64,000 nt of DNA from CATQHL01 sp965204655 (lineage in GTDB: Bacteria; Actinomycetota; Acidimicrobiia; Acidimicrobiales; CATQHL01), in the NCBI GenBank assembly GCA_965204655.1, contig OZ241998.1, positions 1,364,001 through 1,428,000 on the forward strand. Reading direction: 5' to 3'. Of this stretch, positions 24,851 through 32,821 are shown in pieces (position 1 is the stretch's first letter; every line of letters begins with the position of its first letter). The notes beneath the pieces are model-generated. The model had not been told where the DNA came from. It saw only the letters and a list, made by a program, of their open reading frames with translations, and did not search any database. Made by a program: the position numbers and the translations under genes.

Positions 24851-24989
24851 CAGCCGCCCTTCTGACCAGCCCGCTCCTCTGGCGTATCGACTGCGCCCGG
24901 GCGGGGATCCGCACCCCGTCGTGTCTCTTCGCGGCGGGGGGCGTCGACGAGTTATCCGCCAGCCGCAGCCGCCTCCTTAGGAACTGCCC

Positions 24990-26450
24990 TCAGGAAACCG
25001 GCGGCTCGAAACGTCGGATGAGTTCGAGGAGCAGCCGGACGCCGAAACCGGTGCCGCCCTTGGTGGTCTCATCCTCCGCGCTTTCCGCCCAGGCAGGTCC
25101 GGCTATGTCGAGGTGCGCCCAAGGGATGCCGTCCGCCGCGAACTCCGCTAGGAACAGCCCCGCTGTGAGCGTCCCTCCCCAGCGGTTGCCGATGTTCTTC
25201 ACGTCCGCGACCTCGGAATCGAGTTGCTTGCGGTAGTCGGCGGGCAGCGGAAGATGCCACACCCGCTCCCCTGAGATCTCCGCAGCCTGCCTCACGGCTT
25301 CCACCCAACCGTCGTGATTTCCCATCAACCCTGCCACCTTCGCTCCGAGCGCGACCATGCAAGCCCCGGTGAGCGTGGCGAGATCAATGACGGCGTCGGG
25401 CTGGGCTTCGCTGGCCAGCGAGAGGGCGTCTGCCAAGATCAGCCGCCCCTCAGCGTCGGTGTTGAGCACCTCAACCGTCTTGCCGTTGCGCATCCGCAGG
25501 ACGTCGCCCGGCCTTGTGGCGTCTCCGCCAGTCATATTGTCGGTGATCGGCAAGAAGGCTTCCACGCGCACCGACGGACGCAGGGTCTTCACAGCCTTCA
25601 TCGCCGACAGCACGGCTGCGGCCCCGCTCATGTCCATCTTCATGGTCTCCATTCCCGAGGCTGGCTTGATGGACAGACCCCCCGAATCAAAGGTGATGCC
25701 CTTACCCACCAAGGCTAGGAAGCCCTGCGCCTCCGGCGGGTTCCATCCCAACCTCACGAACCGGGGTTCCTGCTCAGAGCCGCGGTTCACGCCCAGCAGA
25801 CCACCCAACTTCTCTTTTTTGATCCTCTTCAAGTCCCAGACTTCCACTTCAAGCGGATCTCCCGCGCCCTGGGCGGCAACCCGCCGGGCGGCTTCCGCCA
25901 GCGCCTTCGGGGTAAGGGAGCCGCCCGGCTCATTGATCAGGTCGCGTGCGAAGCACACCGCCTCAGCAACGCTCTGCCCTCGCACCAGCGCCTTACGCAC
26001 TTCGTCGTCTGAGGGCGAGACCACCGATACCTTCTTGAGTTTGCTGGGTTTGGGGTCGCTCTTGTAAGCGTGATAGCCGTAAGAGCCGAGCACGAGACCC
26101 TCAATGTGCGCCCCGGCGAACTCCGCCAAGCAGGCGTCCTCGGGGACTGCGTCGAGCAGGGAACTCGCCAGCCAGCCGCAGCCCTTGGCCGCCCTGGCCA
26201 ACGCCGCCGAGGCGCTCCTCATGCCCGCTGCGCTAACCTCAGCCGACAGCCCCATCCCCACCACTGCGGTCGGGCATCCGTCGGAGGAGACGACCTGAAC
26301 CTGGTTGGCCTTGCCCTCAAAGCCAAGCGCCTCCAGCAACTTCCAGTCAATGTCGTAGGGCTCTTCCCCCAGGCGGTCGGAACGCACAGGCAGTGCGCGG
26401 ATCTCCGCCTTGAGGGGAACTGAACGAACGAGGGTGACTTTGATGCTCAC
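24990..26450 (-). CDS. pepA: Leucyl aminopeptidase, M17 family
   Basis: A 486-residue enzyme. GTG 26450 with GGAG six bases upstream is the likely start (MSIKVTLVRS); the longer open frame upstream is not family-like. The C-terminal catalytic domain has the dizinc-binding motifs VGKGITFDSGGLSIKP (Lys and Asp), MKMDMSGAAAVL and the M17 signature NTDAEGRLILADAL. Length and domain order are typical. It is a cytosolic hexameric exopeptidase releasing N-terminal residues, and some PepA proteins also bind DNA. It is followed by a 139-bp stretch (24851-24989) in which no feature was identified. Confidence 0.94.
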   Translation of the reverse strand: MSIKVTLVRSVPLKAEIRALPVRSDRLGEEPYDIDWKLLEALGFEGKANQVQVVSSDGCPTAVVGMGLSAEVSAAGMRSASAALARAAKGCGWLASSLLDAVPEDACLAEFAGAHIEGLVLGSYGYHAYKSDPKPSKLKKVSVVSPSDDEVRKALVRGQSVAEAVCFARDLINEPGGSLTPKALAEAARRVAAQGAGDPLEVEVWDLKRIKKEKLGGLLGVNRGSEQEPRFVRLGWNPPEAQGFLALVGKGITFDSGGLSIKPASGMETMKMDMSGAAAVLSAMKAVKTLRPSVRVEAFLPITDNMTGGDATRPGDVLRMRNGKTVEVLNTDAEGRLILADALSLASEAQPDAVIDLATLTGACMVALGAKVAGLMGNHDGWVEAVRQAAEISGERVWHLPLPADYRKQLDSEVADVKNIGNRWGGTLTAGLFLAEFAADGIPWAHLDIAGPAWAESAEDETTKGGTGFGVRLLLELIRRFEPPVS

Positions 26451-26560
26451 TGTTTCTCCTGCTTTCGTGGAAGGAAGGGGCTTGCCGGTCGTATGAAGGG
26501 TATGCGGAACACCCAATCCGCCGTGGGCGGGAGCGAACCCGCCGCGGGGCAGAGAACTCG

Positions 26561-27655
26561 CTAGAGGCCCGACCGAGGAGACCGCCGCTGCCCTGCAATG
26601 AAGTCCTCCACGGCATCGTGGGCTTCGGTGTCTCGCATCTGGCGGGGAGGCGACTTCATGAAGTAAGCCGAGGGTCCGTACAACGGCCCGCCGATGCCGC
26701 GGTCCAGGGCGATCTGAGCGCAGCGCACGGCGTCGACGACCACTCCCGCAGAATTGGGGCTGTCCCAGACCTCCAGCTTCAACTCCAGGTTGAGCGGGAC
26801 GTCGCCGAAGGTCGTGCCTTCTATGCGGATGTGGCACCACTTGCGATCCTCTAGCCAAGGCACGTGGTCGGAAGGGCCGACATGCACGTCGGAGCCCTCC
26901 AGTTCGCGCTGGAGCTGACTGGTGACCGCCTGCGTCTTGGAAATCTTCTTGGACTCCAGTCTGTCCCGCTCCAGCATGTTCTGGAAGTCTGTGTTGCCTC
27001 CGAAATTGAGTTGGTAGGTGCGGTCTATCCTCACCCCCCTGTCCTGGAAAAGATGCACCAGGTTCCTGTGCACGATCGTGGCCCCGACCTGAGACTTGAT
27101 GTCATCCCCCACTATCGGGACGCCCTTGCGGCGAAAACGCTCCGCCCAGGATTCGTCGCCGGCGATGAACACGGGCATGCAGTTGATGAGAGCGCAGCCG
27201 GCGGCGAGTGCCTGCTCCGCATACCAGCGCGCCGCCTGTTCGGATCCCACAGGGAGATACGAGACAAGCACGTGCGTGTCAGTCTTAGTCAGCACTTCGA
27301 CAACATCAACGGGTTCATGCGGGGATTCTTTGATCACCTCAGCGGTGTAGCGGCCGATGCCGTCGAGGGTGGGGCCGCGCTGAACGGTCACTCCAGAGGC
27401 GGGGACATCGGCAAAACGGACGGTGTTGTTCGCTCCTGCGAAGACGGCCTTGGCGAGGTCTTCGCCCACCTTGTCGCGGTCTACGTCAAACGCTGAGGTG
27501 AAGTTAAGGTCTTCAATGGAATACCCGCCCAGCACCGGATGCATGAGGCCGGGGATGTCTTCCTCCGTGCCGATGCCTTTGTAGTACTCCACTCCCTGGA
27601 TGAGGGAGGAGGCGCAGTTGCCTACTCCCACTATTCCCACGTTGATGCTGCCCAT
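26561..27655 (-). CDS. ino1: Myo-inositol-1-phosphate synthase
   Basis: A 364-residue enzyme of the short actinobacterial/archaeal type. ATG 27655 has AAGGAG seven bases upstream. NAD-binding motif GIVGVGNCASSLIQG, substrate segments DDIKSQVGATIVHRNLVHLF and LNFGGNTDFQNM, with lysines in the catalytic region SKKISKTQAV and FMKSPPRQM. It converts glucose-6-phosphate to inositol-1-phosphate, which feeds phosphatidylinositol (PgsA at 50333), PIMs (PimA at 48252) and mycothiol (MshC at 54340). Divergent from a LysR regulator that is a likely controller. Confidence 0.95.
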   Translation of the reverse strand: MGSINVGIVGVGNCASSLIQGVEYYKGIGTEEDIPGLMHPVLGGYSIEDLNFTSAFDVDRDKVGEDLAKAVFAGANNTVRFADVPASGVTVQRGPTLDGIGRYTAEVIKESPHEPVDVVEVLTKTDTHVLVSYLPVGSEQAARWYAEQALAAGCALINCMPVFIAGDESWAERFRRKGVPIVGDDIKSQVGATIVHRNLVHLFQDRGVRIDRTYQLNFGGNTDFQNMLERDRLESKKISKTQAVTSQLQRELEGSDVHVGPSDHVPWLEDRKWCHIRIEGTTFGDVPLNLELKLEVWDSPNSAGVVVDAVRCAQIALDRGIGGPLYGPSAYFMKSPPRQMRDTEAHDAVEDFIAGQRRSPRSGL

Positions 27656-27717
27656 GGTCTGCTCCTTCGTTTTGATGAACAAATATATCCGCAAATCGGA
27701 ACAAAATGACTTAATTG

Positions 27718-27735
27718 ATAAGACTTATTTATAGT
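27718..27735 (+). promoter_or_regulatory. Dyad and -10 element between ino1 and the LysR gene
   Basis: ATAAGACTTAT (27718-27728) is a perfect 5-bp dyad around one base, directly followed by TATAGT (27730-27735), a good -10 hexamer whose end lies 7 bp before ATG 27743. That spacing implies a leaderless or nearly leaderless LysR mRNA, and regulator binding at the dyad would block its own promoter. On the other strand TATATT (27682-27687) is a candidate -10 for ino1. Confidence 0.45.
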
Positions 27736-27742
27736 ATTGCTT

Positions 27743-28675
27743 ATGAACTCCCCTTTTATGACCCCCCCATCGGAGACTGCAAGCGCCTCAGGAAACCCCT
27801 CTGAGAAACCAGAACTTCCGCGGCTAGACGTGAGCACCCGCACTCTCTCCTACTTGCAGGAGGCTGCCCGCCTATCAACTTTCACCGAGGCCGCCGACGA
27901 GTTGGGGGTCAGCCAACCGGCTCTCTCGCAGAGCCTGGCGGTTCTGGAGAAACGGCTGGGGTTGGACCTCTTTGAACAGGACGGGCGGCGGCGGCGCCTC
28001 ACCGAAGCCGGCGAGATGATGTCGCAGTTCGCCGCGGAGGTTCTGGGGCGCACCGGGGAGCTGCAGGCCCGCCTTGACGCCTACCGAACGGGCAGCACCG
28101 GACTGCTGAGGATCGGGTTGATCGACGCCGCAGCGCTCTACCTCCTGCCTGAGGCTCTGGCGGGTTTCCGCAATACCCGCCCCGACGTGCGCCTGCGAGT
28201 GGTGGTGGAGGCGACCGACCTTCTGTGCGACCGCTTGGCTGATTTCGACCTCGACCTTGTGTTCTGTGTGGGCCACGACCGCGACGGACTCACGGCTTCG
28301 CCGATCTGCCAAGAAGCCCTGCGCGTCTACGCCCGCAACCCGCAAGAAGACCCTGCGGAAGTGGATTGGGCGCTCTACCCCGGTGGGTCGCGCACCCGCG
28401 CCCTCATCGACAAGGGGCTGGCCGACGCAGGAATCGCTCCGTCGGTGACCATGGAATCACGCAACCCCGAGGTGCTCCGGCAGTTGGCTGAAGTCGGGCT
28501 CACTTGGACCGTGCTCCCCGAGAGGGTGGGCAGCCGATCCGGCGGGTTGAGCGACGTATTTTCCGAACCCGCTGCCACGCGCACGCTCGTTCTGATGCGG
28601 CGCAGCACAGCGCCCCCCGACCCTCGCGCTGAGGCCTTAGAGACACTGGCGCGCAAGGCCGTGAGCGTTTCCTGA
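27743..28675 (+). CDS. LysR-family transcriptional regulator
   Basis: A 310-residue LTTR starting at ATG 27743 (in-frame TTG 27737 is an alternative). The N-terminal winged helix-turn-helix is LSYLQEAARLSTFTEAADEL followed by GVSQPALSQSLAVLEKRLG, then a linker helix and a periplasmic-binding-protein-like effector domain (about 115-305) beginning with TGLLRIGLIDAAALYLLPEA. Divergent from ino1 with an 87-bp shared region, the classical arrangement for an LTTR controlling its neighbour. The inducer is unknown. Confidence 0.92.
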   Translation: MNSPFMTPPSETASASGNPSEKPELPRLDVSTRTLSYLQEAARLSTFTEAADELGVSQPALSQSLAVLEKRLGLDLFEQDGRRRRLTEAGEMMSQFAAEVLGRTGELQARLDAYRTGSTGLLRIGLIDAAALYLLPEALAGFRNTRPDVRLRVVVEATDLLCDRLADFDLDLVFCVGHDRDGLTASPICQEALRVYARNPQEDPAEVDWALYPGGSRTRALIDKGLADAGIAPSVTMESRNPEVLRQLAEVGLTWTVLPERVGSRSGGLSDVFSEPAATRTLVLMRRSTAPPDPRAEALETLARKAVSVS

Positions 28676-28681
28676 GCGGCC

Positions 28682-29440
28682 TCAGGGGCGCAGCGATATC
28701 CGGGCGAGCAGGTCCATGCCGAAGGCGGTCATGATCGCTAGGTAAAGGAGACCCGTGGCGGCCATTACAGCGGCGTAACGTTTCACCCTCAGCGAAGCCT
28801 CTGCAGCTGTCAGCAGCAAGCCGCTCAGCACAGCGCAAGGTATCCAGAACCAGCCCAAGAGACCGCCGAAGCCGTCGTCTACCGAGCCGCTCAACACCGA
28901 CGCCATTCCGGTGGGTATGAGCATCACCGCCACCTCCAGAGGCCAGAGCCCGAGACTCCAGCGCACGAGCTGCACCAGAGGGGCGCGGCGCAGACCGGGC
29001 TGCACCAGATACCAGTGTCCCAACAGCATTGCGTCGGTTACCACTCCCAGGAACAGAGAGCCGATCAGCACGCGCGCCAGCGAAAGCCCCAGGCTGCCGC
29101 CGACCGACACACCTTCGGCTACGACCCCCAAGAATCCCACCGCCGGGGCCAGGAGATCGAGATTGGGAGGGAAGCCGTCAGAAGCGTCGCGCCGCCGCCA
29201 GGAAACCACTCCGACTCCCAACGCCGCGGCTGCGGCGGCCAGAGCGGCAGCATCCCTCAACGGGTATGACCCCCCGATCAATCCGACCACCCCGGCGATG
29301 CCCGCAAGAGCGGCGAATACTGAACGCAGCAGCCAGCCGTATCCCGGCCCTACCTCCCGGCGTCGGGTGGTGACCCACAGGAACAACAAACCTCCGGCCG
29401 CCCACTGCAGCAAAACCCCTGCTGCGTGCACTTCGCTCAC
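28682..29440 (-). CDS. Polytopic membrane protein of unknown function
   Basis: A 252-residue protein with about seven to eight hydrophobic helices and short loops containing basic clusters (TTRRREVG, SWRRRDASDG, LRVKRY), matching the positive-inside rule. Histidine-containing segment MLLGHWYLVQPGLRRAPL stands out. I do not recognise the family. It lies about 120 bp after the LipB-LipA fusion on the same strand and may be part of that transcript. No enzymatic motif is visible. Confidence 0.7.
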   Translation of the reverse strand: MSEVHAAGVLLQWAAGGLLFLWVTTRRREVGPGYGWLLRSVFAALAGIAGVVGLIGGSYPLRDAAALAAAAAALGVGVVSWRRRDASDGFPPNLDLLAPAVGFLGVVAEGVSVGGSLGLSLARVLIGSLFLGVVTDAMLLGHWYLVQPGLRRAPLVQLVRWSLGLWPLEVAVMLIPTGMASVLSGSVDDGFGGLLGWFWIPCAVLSGLLLTAAEASLRVKRYAAVMAATGLLYLAIMTAFGMDLLARISLRP

Positions 29441-29561
29441 CGCCTACCCCCCATCGTGATCGAAAATCCCGTCTGTCCCCGAACCCGGGCAAGTCCGCCT
29501 GAGCAGCCCAGCATGCCCCCGAGGCAACCCAGCAACTTCTCCCAAGGCCGACCGCTGCCGC

Positions 29562-31277
29562 CTAAGCGATGAGCGACCCCCGCACCCTGCCCGCCAATTC
29601 CGTCCAGCCGGCGGGGTTGGCGGCGGCTCGAGCGGCGCCAGCGGCGTGGTAACTCGAACGGGTGAGCGGGCTGGCCTCCACGTGGGCAAAACCTAGTCGG
29701 CGCCCGATCTCGGCTAGTTCCTCAAACTCCTCCGGCGGACACCATCGGGCCACGGGAAGATGACTGCTCGTCGGCTGGAGGTACTGGCCAATCGTGAGGA
29801 TGGCGCAACCCACTCCGGCCAGATCTGCCATCGCCTCGCAGACCTCGGAAAACTCCTCTCCCAGTCCGAGCATAAGAGAAGACTTGGTAAGCAGACCCTC
29901 CCCGGCAGCCCGAGCCAGCAGAGCCAGACTGCGGGCGTAGCCTGCCGAAGGACGCACCTGGCGCTGCAGGCGGGCGACAGTCTCTAGGTTGTGATTCAAG
30001 ACGTCGGGACGCTCGTTGGTAACCGCAGCGAGCGCCGCCGGGGCGCCTTTGAAGTCGGGGATGAGCACCTCTACGCTCACAGACGGACAGCGTCGGCGGA
30101 CTGCCCTGATGGTGGCGGCAAAATGCTCCGCCCCTCCGTCGGGGAGGTCGTCGCGGGCTACGCCAGTGATCACGGCGTAGCTCAGGCCCATGAGGGAAAC
30201 CGCCTCGGCCACCCGCTCGGGCTCATCCGCGCTCAGCGGGCCGGGGCGCCGAGTGTCGACCAAGCAAAAGCCGCAGGAGCGCGTGCAGCGCTCTCCGCCG
30301 ATCATGAAAGTCGCCGTGCCTTCCGCCCAACACTCGTAGATGTTGGGGCAGCCGGCCTCCTCGCACACCGTCACCAAGCCGCTGCTGCGCATCGTCTTCC
30401 GCAGGCGCCGGAACTCCTCGCCCGTATCAACCACCACACGCAGCCAAGACGGCTTGCGGCCTTGGCAGCCGACTTCGCCCCCTGCGCCCCCGTTCCCTGC
30501 GCCCCCGAGGCTGACATCACCCCCGTTGCCCCCCGCCGGCAAACCAACACCCTCGGCGCCCGCGCCCACGCCCGCGCCGGAGGAGATGCCGCCCCGGCTG
30601 CTAATCGGGCGGATCGCATCAGAGGGAGCCGAGGATCTCCGCAGGGACACCTCGGCTCTGTCCCAACCGCCGCTCCCCCAGAGTTCCACGGCTCGAGCAG
30701 CCACGGCGTCGACGACCTCGGACATGCTCACCTCGATCCCCTCGGCCGCCAGAGAGGTGACCGGGAACTCCGTGATGCCGCAGGGCACGATCCGTTCGAA
30801 CCAGTCAAGGTCGGGGGATACGTTCAAGCTGAAGCCGTGGAGAGTCCTTCCGCGTCTTAACCGAACCCCGACCGCAGCCAGCTTGCGGGGGCTTCGGCAG
30901 TCGCCGTCAACGCCCATCCAGACCCCCTGATGACGATCCAGCCGCCCCAGGGAAGTCACACCCAGATCTCCTAGAGCCTCAATGAGCAGCCCCTCTAGAG
31001 AATCCACGTAGGCCGCCGCTGAGGCTAGAGAACTCCGGCGAGCGCCAGAGAGGGTGAGGATGGGGTAGCCCACGAGTTGCCCAGGGCCGTGGTAGGTAAC
31101 GTCCCCGCCCCGGTCGGTGCGGATCACCTCCACCCCGACGCTCTCGGCTGGCAGATGTTCAATTCGGGTTCTAGGGCCGAACGTAAAAACGTGGGGGTGC
31201 TCCAGCAAGAGCAAATAGTCGTCGCGACTGCGTTCGTGCAACCCTCGTTGAAGCGCCCACGCCTCCTCGTAACCCAC
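29562..31277 (-). CDS. lipBA: Fused octanoyltransferase-lipoyl synthase (LipB-LipA)
   Basis: One uninterrupted 571-residue frame contains two complete enzymes. Residues 1-210 are LipB: RGGDVTYHGPGQLVGYP, catalytic K132 (RKLAAVGVRLRRG, HGFSLNV) and C166 (VPCG). Residues ~211-273 are a Gly/Ala/Ser-rich linker. Residues ~274-571 are LipA: auxiliary-cluster cysteines C305, C310, C316 (CEEAGCPNIYEC), radical-SAM cysteines C331, C335, C338 (CTRSCGFC) and C-terminal RSSY (540-543). LipB moves octanoate from ACP to an apo-protein and LipA inserts two sulfurs, so fusion joins consecutive steps. GTG 31277 is the usable start, but the family N-terminus (VRWLGK) suggests translation from slightly upstream. 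Downstream of E3 and E2 genes. Confidence 0.93.
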   Translation of the reverse strand: MGYEEAWALQRGLHERSRDDYLLLLEHPHVFTFGPRTRIEHLPAESVGVEVIRTDRGGDVTYHGPGQLVGYPILTLSGARRSSLASAAAYVDSLEGLLIEALGDLGVTSLGRLDRHQGVWMGVDGDCRSPRKLAAVGVRLRRGRTLHGFSLNVSPDLDWFERIVPCGITEFPVTSLAAEGIEVSMSEVVDAVAARAVELWGSGGWDRAEVSLRRSSAPSDAIRPISSRGGISSGAGVGAGAEGVGLPAGGNGGDVSLGGAGNGGAGGEVGCQGRKPSWLRVVVDTGEEFRRLRKTMRSSGLVTVCEEAGCPNIYECWAEGTATFMIGGERCTRSCGFCLVDTRRPGPLSADEPERVAEAVSLMGLSYAVITGVARDDLPDGGAEHFAATIRAVRRRCPSVSVEVLIPDFKGAPAALAAVTNERPDVLNHNLETVARLQRQVRPSAGYARSLALLARAAGEGLLTKSSLMLGLGEEFSEVCEAMADLAGVGCAILTIGQYLQPTSSHLPVARWCPPEEFEELAEIGRRLGFAHVEASPLTRSSYHAAGAARAAANPAGWTELAGRVRGSLIA

Positions 31278-31332
31278 CTTGCCCAGCCAGCGGACGCGGA
31301 GCTTGCCTCCCCCGCCCGGCGGGGAAACCGGG

Positions 31333-32697
31333 CTATTTGAGTTCAGCTTCCCAATCCCTGGTGGTGATTATGGAACGCAGACGGCTGAGGAAGGCGGCAG
31401 CGTAGGCGCCGTCGAACGCCCTGTGATCCCACGCCAGAGCCAGCACGCCCACCGAATGAATGGCGAGCGCCTCCGTGCCGTCGTCTGCGGTCACGACGAC
31501 CGGCTTGCGGGAAATCCCGTCGGTGGAGAGGATGGCCACCTGAGGCTGGTTGATGATAGGAAACTGCATGAGAGTTCCATACTGCCCTGGGTTGGTGATG
31601 GTGAACGTGCCTCCGACGACCTCATCGGCGGAGAGTTCCTTCCGCCGCGCTCGGTTGGCGAGGTCAACCACCTCGCGGGCAACGGCCCTCAGCCGCTTGG
31701 TCTCGGCGTTACGAATCACCGGTGCGAGCAAACCCCCGAAGTCCAGGTCGACCGCCACGGCCAGATGAACTCCTTCGTGAACCACGAGCTTGCCGTCGTC
31801 GATACTGGCGTTGATGTGGGGGAAGTCGCTGAGGGCTTCGCAGACCGCCCGGACGATGAAAGGCAGATATGTGAGGCTGAAGCCCTCGCGGGCGCGCCAG
31901 GAGGCTCTGGCGCCCTGGCGCACCCGCTCCACCGACTCGAAGTCAACCTCCATCGCCGTCAGTACGTGCGGGGAGGTGGCCTTGGAGCGCAGCATGTGGG
32001 CGCCGATGGACTTGCGGATGCGGCTGAGAGGGACAACTTTGAGTTCGGAAGGGAGATCTGCGGACTGCGGCTGCTGGCGGCCCGGGGCTTGCTCTGAGAC
32101 CGACTGCGGGCGCTCCGGGGCAGGGGAGGAGCGGATGAGACGTTCCACGTCTTCGCGCGTGATGCGTCCCCCTAACCCGCTGCCCGCCAAGCGGGAGACG
32201 TCAAGGTTGTGCTCGTTCACCAGACGGCGAACCACGGGCGACGTGAGGCGGGGCGCTCCGGGGCGTTCAGGCTCCGGTGGAGCGGCGGCAGAAACCGCGT
32301 CGGCGGGGGGAGCGGGCGCGGCGGGGGGCGGCGGGGGCGGGGGTTCCGGGGGTGCCTCAACCTCAGCGCCCTCCCCCTCCTGAACATTGGCAGCGGCAGC
32401 AGAGGAACCAGCAGCCTCAGAGGAAGTCGGCTCTGTCGACTCTGCTGTCTCGGACACGGCGGCTGTCTCGGACATGACAGCCAGCACCTCTCCGACCGCC
32501 ACCGTCTCTCCCGGGGCGGCCACGATCTTCGTCAAGACTCCCGCAGCCGGGGACGGCACCTCGGAATCCACCTTGTCAGTGGAGATCTCATAAAGCAGTT
32601 CATCCATCTCAACGGTCTCGCCGACCTGCTTGAGCCAGCGGATGATCGTGCCTTCTGTGATGGTCTCCCCTAGTTCCGGCAGCACTATGTCGATAAT
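31333..32697 (-). CDS. 2-oxoacid dehydrogenase E2 (dihydrolipoyl acyltransferase), probable ATT start
   Basis: About 454 residues. An N-terminal lipoyl domain with lipoyl-lysine K42 (ISTDKVDSE), a long Pro/Ala/Glu linker, an E3/E1-binding domain (SPVVRRLVNEHNLDVSRLAG) and a C-terminal catalytic domain ending with the HxxxD motif in WDHRAFDGAYAA. The family N-terminus (M)IDIVLPELGETITEG starts at ATT 32697, 7 bp after a perfect AGGAGG (32705-32710); the first conventional start, GTG 32685, lies 19 bp after it and would cut off IDI. Could be the pyruvate, oxoglutarate or branched-chain complex; lipoyl-domain style fits SucB/branched-chain type. The LipBA fusion downstream would lipoylate it. 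Confidence 0.9.
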   Translation of the reverse strand: MIDIVLPELGETITEGTIIRWLKQVGETVEMDELLYEISTDKVDSEVPSPAAGVLTKIVAAPGETVAVGEVLAVMSETAAVSETAESTEPTSSEAAGSSAAAANVQEGEGAEVEAPPEPPPPPPPAAPAPPADAVSAAAPPEPERPGAPRLTSPVVRRLVNEHNLDVSRLAGSGLGGRITREDVERLIRSSPAPERPQSVSEQAPGRQQPQSADLPSELKVVPLSRIRKSIGAHMLRSKATSPHVLTAMEVDFESVERVRQGARASWRAREGFSLTYLPFIVRAVCEALSDFPHINASIDDGKLVVHEGVHLAVAVDLDFGGLLAPVIRNAETKRLRAVAREVVDLANRARRKELSADEVVGGTFTITNPGQYGTLMQFPIINQPQVAILSTDGISRKPVVVTADDGTEALAIHSVGVLALAWDHRAFDGAYAAAFLSRLRSIITTRDWEAELK

Positions 32698-32821
32698 TTC
32701 AAGTCCTCCTCTTCTCCGTCGTCGGCGTCGTCGGCGTCGTCTGTATCGTCATTCTCTCCATCCTGCCCCTTCCTCGCAGCCGCCGCAGCCGACGCCTACC
32801 AACTCGCTAAGCACCAGCGTC

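Noticed and set aside
24851..24989. Possible tRNA or structured RNA after the winged-helix-like gene
   Set aside because: Short GC-rich complementarities are present, but no cloverleaf, anticodon arm or GTTCRA box could be built.
32700..32821. GTC/GGC microsatellite-like stretch between lpdA and the E2 gene as a functional repeat
   Set aside because: Short low-complexity stretch of codon-like triplets without exact long periodicity; most likely just a leader sequence.
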